From CAYXVB01 sp964467785 (lineage in GTDB: Bacteria; Bdellovibrionota; UBA1018), in contig CAYXVB010000087.1 of NCBI GenBank assembly GCA_964467785.1, positions 1 to 14,972 of the forward strand: DNA of 14,972 nt, written 5' to 3'. Shown one piece after another: positions 6,625 through 14,441 of the stretch (the stretch's first letter is position 1; each line of letters begins with the position of its first letter). The translations under genes and the position numbers were made by a program. The notes beneath the pieces are model-generated. The model was not told the DNA's origin. It did not search any database and worked only from the letters and a program-made list of their open reading frames with translations.

Positions 6625-8012
6625 ACTCAACCGACGATAAGAAGTCCCCTCAATCGAAGTCTTCGAGCGCTAACGGTTTCCTTTGGGGTGCCGCGACCAG
6701 CAGCCATCAAGTCGAGGGCTATAATGACAAGAACGACTGGTGGCAGTTCGAGGCCGAGGGTCGCGTCGATAACGGCGAACGCTCCGGTGCCGCGACCGAT
6801 CACTGGAATCGCTTTCGCGAGGATCTGGGCCTTGCCGCGGACCTAGGGCTCAACAGCTATCGATTCTCCATCGAGTGGTCGAGGGTCGAACCTGAGGAAG
6901 GCCGCTGGGACGACCAGGCTTTTGAGTGGTACGAGCAATTGATCGCCGAGTGCGAGAAGCGTGGCTTGATGCCGATGTTGACGCTTCACCATTTTACTTC
7001 GCCGCAGTGGCTGGCGCGGCAAGGCGGCTGGAGCGCCCCAGGGGCAGCGCTTAAATTCGCCCGGTTCGCCGGCGAGGTGGCGCGCCGGTTAGGCGCCCGC
7101 GTCCCGCTTTGGTGCACGCTGAACGAGCCCATGGTCCTCGCCACGGGCACTTACCTGCTCAAGACGATGCCGCCCGGAGTCTTCGCGCCTGAACTCTGCT
7201 CCAGGATGTCGGCCGAGCTCCTGCGCGCGCACGTCATGGCTTATGACCTCCTGCACTCCCGCTTGCCGGAGCGCAAAGGGCCGTGGAAGGATCGACCCGT
7301 CGAAGTGGGCATCGCGCACAACATGTTGGACTTCATGCCGGAGCGCGGTTGGCATCCGATTGAGCGGCTCATTGCCTCGGTGCTCGAGCGTTTTTTCAAC
7401 CGAGCTTGGCTAGATGCGGTGACCGGCCGCAAGCAGCACTTCGGAATCCTCGGTCTGGTGCCTTACGCCAGACAGGTTCATGAGGCCCGGGGGCGCCGCA
7501 CCGTCGATTTCCTGGGGATCAACTATTACACCAAGGCCTGCATCCAGTGGCAGCCCGAGTCCAAGTCGTCGGACGCCAAGATCGATGTTCCGCTCGGTGT
7601 GGTTTTCTCGCTGGACGGTGAGCCGTCCTCGGACATGGGGTGGGCGGTGCATCCCGAAGGTTTCGGCCGCATCTTGCGCGATGCGGGGCGATATGGACTG
7701 CCGGTCTATGTCACGGAAAATGGAATTGCTGACAAAGAAGATCGGATCCGGCCGGATTATCTCCAGGCCCACCTTCGTGAGATTGCCCGACTGGTCGACA
7801 GCGGGTTGGATGTCCGCGGCTACTACCATTGGTCCTTGCTCGACAACTTTGAGTGGATCAAAGGATTTGGGCCTCGTTTTGGACTGTTTCAGGTCGACTA
7901 CAAGACTTTTGAGCGAAAGCCGACCCATACCGCGTTGCTTCTTAAAAAGATCCTGGAACGCCATCGTGTGCAGGGCGCCAACACTCCGCGCCAAGATCTA
8001 ATGGGATCCTGA
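6621..8012 (+). CDS. Glycoside hydrolase family 1 (beta-glucosidase-like)
   Basis: A 463-residue GH1 retaining beta-glycosidase. Numbering from the GTG start: the N-terminal signature GFLWGAATSSHQVEG (19-33), YRFSIEWSRVEP (80-91), the acid/base motif CTLNEP (E169) and the nucleophile motif YVTENG (E366), both catalytic glutamates present, then SLLDNFEW (405-412). No signal peptide is seen, so it is probably cytoplasmic. GTG 6621 is chosen because it overlaps the glycosyltransferase stop in a GTGA junction, implying translational coupling; an in-frame ATG at 6513 would sit deep inside the upstream gene. Pairing with a lipid glycosyltransferase suggests action on glycolipids. Some GH1 enzymes, such as plant SFR2, act as glycolipid transglycosylases, so that is an alternative. 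The 3' end contains part of the pstS promoter region. Confidence 0.93.
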   Translation: MNSTDDKKSPQSKSSSANGFLWGAATSSHQVEGYNDKNDWWQFEAEGRVDNGERSGAATDHWNRFREDLGLAADLGLNSYRFSIEWSRVEPEEGRWDDQAFEWYEQLIAECEKRGLMPMLTLHHFTSPQWLARQGGWSAPGAALKFARFAGEVARRLGARVPLWCTLNEPMVLATGTYLLKTMPPGVFAPELCSRMSAELLRAHVMAYDLLHSRLPERKGPWKDRPVEVGIAHNMLDFMPERGWHPIERLIASVLERFFNRAWLDAVTGRKQHFGILGLVPYARQVHEARGRRTVDFLGINYYTKACIQWQPESKSSDAKIDVPLGVVFSLDGEPSSDMGWAVHPEGFGRILRDAGRYGLPVYVTENGIADKEDRIRPDYLQAHLREIARLVDSGLDVRGYYHWSLLDNFEWIKGFGPRFGLFQVDYKTFERKPTHTALLLKKILERHRVQGANTPRQDLMGS

Positions 8013-8042
8013 CAAAATCCTGATATTTCGGAAATCTAAAGT
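7997..8042 (+). promoter_or_regulatory. Candidate Pho box and promoter of the pst operon
   Basis: CCTGAC (8008-8013), five bases and CCTGAT (8019-8024) form a direct repeat with an 11-bp period, straddling the GH1 stop codon. Aligned to the enterobacterial 18-bp Pho box, about 12 of 18 positions match. A TAAAGT hexamer at 8037-8042 (or TAAGAT at 8042-8047) is a fair -10 at the distance expected for a PhoB-activated promoter lacking a -35. ATG of pstS follows at 8060, so the leader would be very short and no Shine-Dalgarno is seen. PhoB control is inferred from position, geometry and the downstream phoB. Confidence 0.6.
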
Positions 8043-8056
8043 AAGATATCTCCGAA
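8027..8056 (+). repeat. Imperfect 30-bp inverted repeat before pstS
   Basis: The outer arms TTCGGA and TCCGAA pair perfectly, and two AT pairs plus a further pair continue inward with mismatches (about 9 of 11 positions pair). The element covers the proposed -10 and ends three bases before the pstS start codon. It could be an operator or, in read-through transcripts from the GH1 gene, an RNA hairpin hiding the pstS start. There is no T-run, so it is not a canonical terminator. Confidence 0.4.
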
Positions 8057-8059
8057 CCC

Positions 8060-9079
8060 ATGAATAAACTCTCCGGCCTGATGGCTATTCTGATGGTGAT
8101 GGGTGTCTCGGCTTTTGCCGCTGACACGGTCTCTATGAACGGCGCGGGTGCTACGTTCCCGTATCCGATCTACTCCAAGTGGTTTTCCGAATACCGCAAG
8201 GTCGATCCTTCGGTGGAGATCAACTATCAGTCGATCGGTAGCGGCGGCGGCATTCGCCAGCTCCTCGAAAAAACGATCGACTTCGGCGCCACCGACGCAC
8301 CGATGAGCGATGAGCAGCTGGGCAAGGCCTCGGTACCGGTCCTGCACATCCCGACCGTGCTCGGCGCGGTGGTTGTGACTTACAACCTTCCCGAAGTGAA
8401 AGTCGCCATCAAGCTCGATTCCGAGACGATCGCCGACATCTTTCTTGGCAAGATCACCAAGTGGGACGATGCTCGCATCGCTAAGCTCAACCCGGGCGTC
8501 AAGTTCCCAGCCATGGCTCTGATGCCGGTTTATCGCGCCGACGGCAGCGGAACGACCGCCGTCTTCACGGATTACTTGGCCAAGGTCAGCGCCGAGTTCA
8601 AGTCCAAGGTGGGTAACGGCACCGCCGTCAAGTGGCCCGTCGGCCTCGGCGGCAAGGGCAACGAAGGCGTCACCGGTATGATCAAGCAGACTCCCGGTAC
8701 CATCGGCTACACCGAGCTGACTTACGCCGCGACCAACAAAATGCCAACCGCTGAAATCAAGAACAAGGCCGGCCATTTCGTCGCCGCGAGCCCTAAGTCG
8801 GTGACGGCCGCTGCCTCAGGCATGGTCAAAAACCTCCCTAAGGACTTCCGTGTTTCCATCACGGCCGCCGATGGAAAAGATGCTTATCCCATTTCCTCCT
8901 TCACTTACCTTCTGGTCTATTCCAAAATGGACGCCACCAAGGGCCCGAAGCTGGTGAAGTTCCTCAACTGGGCGATGGCGGAAGGCCAAAAGATGGCCGA
9001 GCCCATGGATTACGCCCCGCTCCCGAAGTCGATGATCCCGGCCGTCAAGGCGCGGATCGGCGAGGTCAAGTCTGAGTAA
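8060..9079 (+). CDS. pstS: Phosphate-binding protein PstS
   Basis: The periplasmic phosphate receptor of the Pst ABC transporter. Residues 1-20 are a Sec signal (MNK, a hydrophobic core, then AFA before ADT) with no lipobox cysteine, so the mature protein is soluble and periplasmic. Phosphate-site motifs are clear: GAGATFPYPIY (28-38), SIGSGGGI (58-65), DFGATDAPMS (74-83), RADGSGTT (159-166), and GNEGVTGMIKQTPGTIGY in the region 200-217. The 339-residue length is normal for the family. It opens the pst-pho operon behind a Pho-box-like repeat, consistent with induction under phosphate limitation. No Shine-Dalgarno precedes ATG 8060, which fits a very short leader. The next gene, pstC, begins within about 20 bp or overlaps the end. 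Confidence 0.97.
   Translation: MNKLSGLMAILMVMGVSAFAADTVSMNGAGATFPYPIYSKWFSEYRKVDPSVEINYQSIGSGGGIRQLLEKTIDFGATDAPMSDEQLGKASVPVLHIPTVLGAVVVTYNLPEVKVAIKLDSETIADIFLGKITKWDDARIAKLNPGVKFPAMALMPVYRADGSGTTAVFTDYLAKVSAEFKSKVGNGTAVKWPVGLGGKGNEGVTGMIKQTPGTIGYTELTYAATNKMPTAEIKNKAGHFVAASPKSVTAAASGMVKNLPKDFRVSITAADGKDAYPISSFTYLLVYSKMDATKGPKLVKFLNWAMAEGQKMAEPMDYAPLPKSMIPAVKARIGEVKSE
9062..9074 (+). promoter_or_regulatory. Shine-Dalgarno and possible CTG start for pstC
   Basis: GAGG (9062-9065) lies six bases before CTG 9072, which is in frame with pstC and would add nine residues (reading MSKLSAPDI before the annotated start). The TTG at 9099 has no Shine-Dalgarno. No ATG or GTG is available in frame between them. 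If CTG is used, pstC overlaps pstS by 8 bp and the two are translationally coupled. Confidence 0.35.
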
Positions 9080-9098
9080 GCTTTCCGCACCCGATATT

Positions 9099-10055
9099 TT
9101 GTCGGTCCCCTTCTCGAGACGTCGTGCTCAGAAGCGCGATGTCCATGCGGGGGACCGCTTTTTCTTTTATCTCCTGCGGGTCTTCGGACTCCTCATCATC
9201 GTGACTCTGGGGGGGATCTTTTTTGTCCTGGGCCGGATGGCCCTGCCCGCCTTCAAGACGTTCGGCTTAGGTTTTTTTGTCTCCTCCGAGTGGAATCCCG
9301 TGTCGGATCAGTTTGGCGTGCTGCCTTTCATCCACGGGACGATCGTCTCGTCCTTGCTCGCTTTGGTGCTCGCGGTGCCGGTGTCGGTCGGTGTCGCGCT
9401 TTTTCTGACCGAAGTGGCTCCGGCACGAATCGGCCGCGCCGTGGGCTTTCTGGTCGAAATGTTGGCGGCGATTCCAAGCGTCGTTTACGGCCTCTGGGGC
9501 ATCTTTGTCCTGGTGCCTTGGCTCCGACAATATGTTCAGCCTTGGCTGGCCGAGAATCTGGGTTTTGTTCCGCTCTTTCAGGGGGCGCCCTTCGGCGTCG
9601 GAATGATGGCTGCCGGCCTGGTGATCGCCATTATGATCACGCCGACGATCTCGGCGATCTGCCGGGAGGTCTTTTACGCCGTTCCTCGTCCTCAGCGCGA
9701 AGCGGCGCGCGCCCTCGGCGCGACTCGCTGGGAGATGATCCGCTTGTCAGTGCTTGGCAGCTCGCATCTGGGAATTTTGGGCGGCGTCACACTCGGACTC
9801 GGACGCGCGTTGGGTGAGACGATGGCCGTGACTATGGTCATCGGCAATCGACCCCAGATCTCGGCATCTTTGTTCGCGCCCGCGCAATCCATGGCCAGCG
9901 TTCTTGCTAATGAGTATAGCGAGGCCACGAGCGACGTGCATCTTTCGGCGCTTGCCGCGATCGGCTTTGCGCTGTTCCTGGTGTCGATCCTGATCAATGC
10001 GCTCGCGCGTCTGTTGGTCTGGTACACCATGCGCTCGCAAGGAGCTCGTCGATGA
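9099..10055 (+). CDS. pstC: Phosphate ABC transporter permease PstC
   Basis: One of two inner-membrane channel subunits of the Pst transporter. A basic N-terminus precedes the first membrane helix (about 22-46). The remaining helices fall around 78-105, 117-140, 165-188, 225-250 and 285-310, giving the usual six. The EAA loop that contacts the PstB ATPase reads EAARALGATRWEMIRLSVL (201-219), followed by the conserved GRALGETMA (235-243). The start is uncertain: TTG 9099 lacks a Shine-Dalgarno, and an in-frame CTG at 9072 has one. The stop overlaps the pstA start as ATGA, so the two permeases are translationally coupled, fitting their one-to-one assembly. Confidence 0.95.
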   Translation: MSVPFSRRRAQKRDVHAGDRFFFYLLRVFGLLIIVTLGGIFFVLGRMALPAFKTFGLGFFVSSEWNPVSDQFGVLPFIHGTIVSSLLALVLAVPVSVGVALFLTEVAPARIGRAVGFLVEMLAAIPSVVYGLWGIFVLVPWLRQYVQPWLAENLGFVPLFQGAPFGVGMMAAGLVIAIMITPTISAICREVFYAVPRPQREAARALGATRWEMIRLSVLGSSHLGILGGVTLGLGRALGETMAVTMVIGNRPQISASLFAPAQSMASVLANEYSEATSDVHLSALAAIGFALFLVSILINALARLLVWYTMRSQGARR

Positions 10056-10921
10056 AGCAATCGATCGAGACCAGTCGGTCCTTTGATTTTCGGCGCAAGG
10101 CGGTCAATTTTATGATGATGGCCGCGCTCGTGCTGGCCACCTTTCTGGCGCTCGCGCCGCTGTTCAGTGTTTTTATGTATGTCGTGAAAAGCGGCGCTCC
10201 GGCTCTCAATTGGGATTTCTTCACATCCCTGCCCAAGCCGGTGGGCGAGCATGGGGGCGGGATGTCCCATGCGATCACCGGCACAGGTACCCTGGTCCTC
10301 ATCGCCTCCTTGATCGGAATCCCCGTCGGGGTCGCGGCCGGCGTGTTTCTGTCCGAATACGGCAAGGGCAAGATGGCCGCGGTCCTTCGGTTCTCGATCG
10401 ATCTGCTGACCAGCATTCCATCGATCATCATCGGGGTCTTCGTTTACGGGGTCGTCGTGGTGCCGATGAAGCACTTTTCGGGCTTTGCAGGCGCGATTGC
10501 GCTGGCGATCATCATGACTCCGGTAGTCGCTCGCACGACCGAGGAGATCCTGCGCTTGGTGCCGGTTCACATTCGTGAAGCGGGGCTCGCGCTCGGCATT
10601 CCGCGCTGGAAAGTGATTCTTCGCGTGGTTTTGCAAGGCAGCTTGGGGGGCATCACCACCGGCGTGATGCTGGCCGTGGCCCGCGCCGCGGGCGAGACCG
10701 CGCCTCTGATCTTCACGGCCTTTGGGAGTCAGTTCTGGGCCAGGAGCCTCAATCAGCCGACGCCCTCGCTGCCGGTGCAGATTTATACCTATGCCATCAG
10801 CCCCTATGAGCAATGGCACCAGCAGGCTTGGGCGGGTGCGTTGGTCCTGGTGGTTTTCGTGTTCGTTATGAACCTAATGACCCGGCTCGCGCTGCGGACT
10901 TCGGGAGGTGGACGGGAGTGA
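10052..10921 (+). CDS. pstA: Phosphate ABC transporter permease PstA
   Basis: The second channel subunit of the Pst transporter. Membrane helices lie near residues 20-46, 75-102, 113-137, 147-165, 195-220 and 255-280. The EAA loop is EAGLALGIPRWKVILRVVL (176-194), and the conserved ARAAGETAPLIFTAFG segment follows. ATG 10052 is well supported: AAGGAG at 10039-10044 is seven bases upstream, and the codon overlaps the pstC stop as ATGA. The 289-residue length is usual. A 14-bp gap separates it from pstB. Confidence 0.96.
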   Translation: MKQSIETSRSFDFRRKAVNFMMMAALVLATFLALAPLFSVFMYVVKSGAPALNWDFFTSLPKPVGEHGGGMSHAITGTGTLVLIASLIGIPVGVAAGVFLSEYGKGKMAAVLRFSIDLLTSIPSIIIGVFVYGVVVVPMKHFSGFAGAIALAIIMTPVVARTTEEILRLVPVHIREAGLALGIPRWKVILRVVLQGSLGGITTGVMLAVARAAGETAPLIFTAFGSQFWARSLNQPTPSLPVQIYTYAISPYEQWHQQAWAGALVLVVFVFVMNLMTRLALRTSGGGRE

Positions 10922-10935
10922 CGGGAGAAAAAGAC

Positions 10936-11697
10936 ATGAACCAACCGGTGCTCCAGGTGGAGAACCTCAATGCATGGTATGGCGCCAATCATGCCGTGCA
11001 TAACATCAATCTCAAGGTGCGTGGCAACACGGTGACCGCGTTCATCGGCCCGTCGGGCTGCGGTAAGTCCACATTTCTTCGTTGCCTCAATCGGCTTCAT
11101 GAGGAGTCGCCCGGCAATCGGGTGGATGGCCGAGTGCTTCTTCAGGGCGAGCCCATTTACGGAGTGGGTGTGGACCCCGTTTCGGTACGCCGCAAGATCG
11201 GGATGGTGTTTCAAAAGCCTAACCCATTCCCGTCAATGAGCGTTTTCGATAACGTCGCCGTTGGTTTGCGTCTCGCCGGCGTGAGAAAAAAGGCGATTCT
11301 CGAGGAAGTGGTCGTGCGCTCCTTGCGGCAGGCGGCCCTCTGGGAGGAAGTGAAGGACAAGCTCAAAAGTCCCGGGACGGGCCTCTCCGGAGGCCAGCAG
11401 CAGCGCCTCTGCATCGCCCGCGCCCTGGCGGTGAGCCCTCCGGTGCTCTTGATGGACGAACCCACGAGCGCCCTTGATCCGATCTCGACCGCCAAGATCG
11501 AGGAGCTCGTGCTCGAGCTCAAGAAGGACGTGACCGTGGTCATGGTCACTCATAACATGCAGCAGGCCGCGCGCGTGTCGGACGCGACCGCCTTCTTCCT
11601 GCTGGGCGAGATGGTGGAGTTCGCGGACACCTCGGTGATGTTCACCAATCCCAAGGACAAGCGGACCGAAGATTACATCACCGGCCGGTTCGGCTGA
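10936..11697 (+). CDS. pstB: Phosphate ABC transporter ATPase PstB
   Basis: The cytoplasmic ATPase that powers phosphate uptake through PstCA. All ABC motifs are intact: Walker A GPSGCGKST (38-46), Q-loop FQKPNPFP (92-99), signature LSGGQQQR (150-157), Walker B LLMDEP (171-176) and the switch histidine in VTHNMQQA. The PstB-specific FQKPNPFP Q-loop separates it from other importers' ATPases. ATG 10936 is preceded by GGGAG at good spacing; an in-frame upstream ATG at 10813 would lie inside pstA and add residues unrelated to ABC proteins. At 253 residues it matches the family. Confidence 0.97.
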   Translation: MNQPVLQVENLNAWYGANHAVHNINLKVRGNTVTAFIGPSGCGKSTFLRCLNRLHEESPGNRVDGRVLLQGEPIYGVGVDPVSVRRKIGMVFQKPNPFPSMSVFDNVAVGLRLAGVRKKAILEEVVVRSLRQAALWEEVKDKLKSPGTGLSGGQQQRLCIARALAVSPPVLLMDEPTSALDPISTAKIEELVLELKKDVTVVMVTHNMQQAARVSDATAFFLLGEMVEFADTSVMFTNPKDKRTEDYITGRFG

Positions 11698-11720
11698 ACC
11701 AGGCGGAGAGGATAGAGAGC

Positions 11721-12443
11721 ATGGAACGACATTTCGAAGTCGAACTGAGAAACCTCAAGCAACAGGTCCTGGCCATGGGCGGACAGGTCGAGAAGGCCAT
11801 CGAGGAAGCCGCCGGCGGCCTCGTGGAACGGAAACCTGAGCGCTTTGACGTCGTGCATACGATCGAAAAGAGCATCAACGAGGCCCATATCGCGGTGGAC
11901 GAAGCCTGTGTCAAGCTGTTGGCCCGGCAGTCCCCGCTGGCGGCGGATCTCCGGTTCGTGGTGGCGATCATCAAGATCAACTCTGACCTGGAGCGCATGG
12001 GCGACCAGGCGGTTAACATCGCCCACAATGGAAAGCGCTATCTCGCCGAGCCGCCTCTTAAGCCGTTGATCGACATTCCGCGAATGGCCAAAGAGGTCCA
12101 GGTCATGGTGCGCCAGGCGCTCGACGCACTGGTTGGCCGCAATATCGAACTAGCGCGCGAGGTGCTCAATCGCGATGACAGCGTCGACGCCTACAAGAAC
12201 CAGATCTTCCGCGAGCTGATCACCTATATGATCGCAGATCCGCGCTCGATCGAACGGGCGCTTAACCTGATCCTGATCGCTCGCAATTTGGAGCGGATCG
12301 GTGACCATGCGACCAACATCGCGGAGGACGTGATTTTCGCGATCACGGGCGAGGATATTCGACACGGGTCGCTGCGGAAAAAAGCATCTGGAGCCGCGCC
12401 AGACGTAGAAGGAAGTAAGAATGGCGATCGCAAACAGCAGTAA
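11721..12443 (+). CDS. phoU: Phosphate signalling regulator PhoU
   Basis: The negative regulator that links PstSCAB transport state to PhoR signalling. It shows the two-fold helical repeat of the family, each half with its metal-binding signature: ERMGDQAVNIA (91-101) and ERIGDHATNIAED (191-203). ATG 11721 follows pstB by 23 bp, with GAGG nine bases upstream. The 240-residue length is typical, but the last 20 or so residues are a polar tail. This tail overlaps phoB by 23 bp in a different frame, suggesting coupled translation of PhoU and PhoB. Confidence 0.96.
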   Translation: MERHFEVELRNLKQQVLAMGGQVEKAIEEAAGGLVERKPERFDVVHTIEKSINEAHIAVDEACVKLLARQSPLAADLRFVVAIIKINSDLERMGDQAVNIAHNGKRYLAEPPLKPLIDIPRMAKEVQVMVRQALDALVGRNIELAREVLNRDDSVDAYKNQIFRELITYMIADPRSIERALNLILIARNLERIGDHATNIAEDVIFAITGEDIRHGSLRKKASGAAPDVEGSKNGDRKQQ

Positions 12444-13122
12444 GAAGAAAATTCTCATCGTCGAGGACGAAGCGGATGTCCGTGATCTGATCGTGCTCCA
12501 GCTCACTCGCGAAGGGTACGCCGTGGAGGCGACCGGAAACGGCGAAGCGGCGTTGAACCTCTTCGAAAAGGGACAATACGATCTCTGCATCGTCGACTGG
12601 ATGATGCCGGGCCTCAATGGGCTTGAAGTCTCGCGCGCGATCCGTAACCAGATCAAGTCCTCGATTCCGGTGCTCATGGTCACGGCTCGCGCGGAGGCGG
12701 CCGATATCGTCCTGGGCCTGGAAGCAGGCGCGGACGATTATGTCACTAAGCCGTTTGAAGTCCCGGTCCTGCTAGCGCGCGTCCGGGCGCTTTTGCGCAG
12801 AACGCAGTCGATCAAGCCCAGTGAAGCATCGAACGTCATCGAAATCGCATCGATCCGCATCGACGTCGCCGCTCATGAGGTGACCCATGAAGGAGCCTCG
12901 ATCCCGCTGACCCCATCCGAGTTCAATATCCTGCTGGCTCTCGCTCAGAATCGCGGCCGAGTGTTGACGCGCGATCGGTTGATCGACTTGATCCGCGGCG
13001 TGGACGTCTCGATCGTCAGCCGCGCGATCGACACTCACGTTTTTGGTTTGCGCAAGAAGCTCGGCGAAGCCTCGGACATCGTCGAGACGATCCGCGGCGT
13101 CGGTTACCGCATCAAGGCTTGA
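12421..13122 (+). CDS. phoB: Phosphate response regulator PhoB
   Basis: An OmpR/PhoB-family response regulator. The receiver domain (about 10-125) has the acidic pair in VEDE (14-17), the phosphoacceptor D59 in CIVDWMMPG, T88 and the conserved K110 in VTKPF. A winged-helix DNA-binding domain follows (about 138-232), with LTPSEFNILLAL and the recognition-helix region ending RGVGYRI. Position after phoU and before phoR, in a pst operon, supports PhoB rather than another OmpR paralogue. ATG 12421 has GAAGGAAG just upstream and lies inside the end of phoU. It is expected to bind 11-bp-period direct repeats such as those at 8008-8024 and perhaps 4705-4721. Confidence 0.95.
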   Translation: MAIANSSKKKILIVEDEADVRDLIVLQLTREGYAVEATGNGEAALNLFEKGQYDLCIVDWMMPGLNGLEVSRAIRNQIKSSIPVLMVTARAEAADIVLGLEAGADDYVTKPFEVPVLLARVRALLRRTQSIKPSEASNVIEIASIRIDVAAHEVTHEGASIPLTPSEFNILLALAQNRGRVLTRDRLIDLIRGVDVSIVSRAIDTHVFGLRKKLGEASDIVETIRGVGYRIKA

Positions 13123-13134
13123 GCCGGCGGGGAC

Positions 13135-14415
13135 ATGGAATCGATTCTTAAGTCCCTTCGCATCCTCGCTCCCCTGGTGATCCTCTCCGCCGCCGGTTTG
13201 ATCTGGCAGGGGGCGTCGTTTCTATTTGTCTTGCTCTTCGCCTCGCTGTTTTTAGCGCTCGGGTTCTGGCTCGGCACGCCCGAGCCGGCTCAAATCGACG
13301 AGCTTGAAAGCGAGCTGAGTCGTACCCGCACGGATCTTCTCGAAAAGAGCCGAACTCTCAATCAGGAGCGTCAGGAGCTCGGTACTTTGATGTCCGCCAT
13401 CAACGAGGGCATCCTGGCCGTCAACCTGGATGGCGTGCCGCTTTTTTTCAATGCGCGCTTCGCCCTGCTTTTTTTAGAGAGAAACCAGGCGACCCCGGGG
13501 CGACTGGGCGAGGTTTTTCGTGATCCTCGCTTGCTTGAAGCCTACCAAGGGGTCTTGAAAGACGGCCGGGAGCAGGCAGTCGAGCTGCCGCTTTTCATCA
13601 AAGGCGATCTGGCGGCCCATTATTTTGCCGTATCGCTGGCGCCGCTTCGCCGCGCCGAGGACGGGCCGGTTTACGGAGCGATCGGGGTATATCATGATGT
13701 CACCGAGCTTAAGCGGGCGGAGAAGATCCGGATCGATTTCGTGGCCAACGTGTCACACGAGCTGCGCACGCCGTTGACGGCGATCAAAGGCTATATCGAC
13801 GTGCTTAAACAAGACGTCGCGGACCACCGTCTCAATGCGGAGGATGCCGGCAAGTACCTCGAGATCATCGGGCGGAATTCGGATCGCCTCATGCTTCTGA
13901 TCTCGGACCTTTTGGATATCTCCTCTCTTGAGTCACGCGAGCCGGGGCAAGGGATCCACAAGTCGATCTGCGATACGCTCGAGCTGACGGAGCGCGCGCT
14001 GGCTCAGGTCAAGGCACGCCACGAAGGGCGTGGCCACCAGGTGGATCTATCGGTGAAGGCCTCGGAAATCCTGGCCGATGCTCCACGACTGGAGCAGGTG
14101 CTGGTCAATCTGCTCGAGAACGCTTTCAAGTATGTGCCCGAAGGCGGAAGGATCCGCTTGGCCTGGGAGACGGACGGGGGGCGCGAGGTCGTGCTGCGGG
14201 TCAGCGATAATGGACCGGGAATCTCGCCCGAGCATCTGCCGCGACTTTTTGAGCGATTTTATCGGGTGGACGCGGGGCGCGCGCGCGAGGCTGGCGGAAC
14301 GGGCCTGGGGCTTGCCATCGTCAAACATATCGTCCAACAGCATGGCGGAAGCGTCTCCGTAGCCAGCGAGCTCGGCAAGGGAACGGAATTCACCTGCCGT
14401 TTTCCCGTCGCTTGA
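13135..14415 (+). CDS. phoR: Phosphate regulon sensor histidine kinase PhoR
   Basis: The sensor kinase partner of PhoB. The N-terminus has two closely spaced membrane helices (about 9-24 and 27-47) with almost no periplasmic loop, as in PhoR proteins that sense through PstSCAB-PhoU rather than by direct ligand binding. A linker helix (54-82) leads to a PAS domain (about 83-195). The HisKA motif is FVANVSHELRTPL (H208), and the ATPase domain has N-box NLLENAFKY (325-333), G1 DNGPGI (358-363), F-box LFERFYR (371-377) and G2 GGTGLGLAI (387-395). ATG 13135 is 12 bp after phoB behind GGCGGGG. It is the last gene of the operon, converging on purU. Confidence 0.95.
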   Translation: MESILKSLRILAPLVILSAAGLIWQGASFLFVLLFASLFLALGFWLGTPEPAQIDELESELSRTRTDLLEKSRTLNQERQELGTLMSAINEGILAVNLDGVPLFFNARFALLFLERNQATPGRLGEVFRDPRLLEAYQGVLKDGREQAVELPLFIKGDLAAHYFAVSLAPLRRAEDGPVYGAIGVYHDVTELKRAEKIRIDFVANVSHELRTPLTAIKGYIDVLKQDVADHRLNAEDAGKYLEIIGRNSDRLMLLISDLLDISSLESREPGQGIHKSICDTLELTERALAQVKARHEGRGHQVDLSVKASEILADAPRLEQVLVNLLENAFKYVPEGGRIRLAWETDGGREVVLRVSDNGPGISPEHLPRLFERFYRVDAGRAREAGGTGLGLAIVKHIVQQHGGSVSVASELGKGTEFTCRFPVA

Positions 14416-14441
14416 GGATGGCAAGCCGTTCGCGTAATCTA

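Noticed and set aside
9692..10819. 375-codon open frame on the minus strand
   Set aside because: Antisense to pstC and pstA, low-complexity and rich in Arg, His and Gln, no domain; a shadow of the permease genes.
10813..10935. Longer N-terminus of PstB from ATG 10813
   Set aside because: The added residues lie out of frame inside pstA and do not resemble ABC ATPases; ATG 10936 has a Shine-Dalgarno and the family N-terminus.
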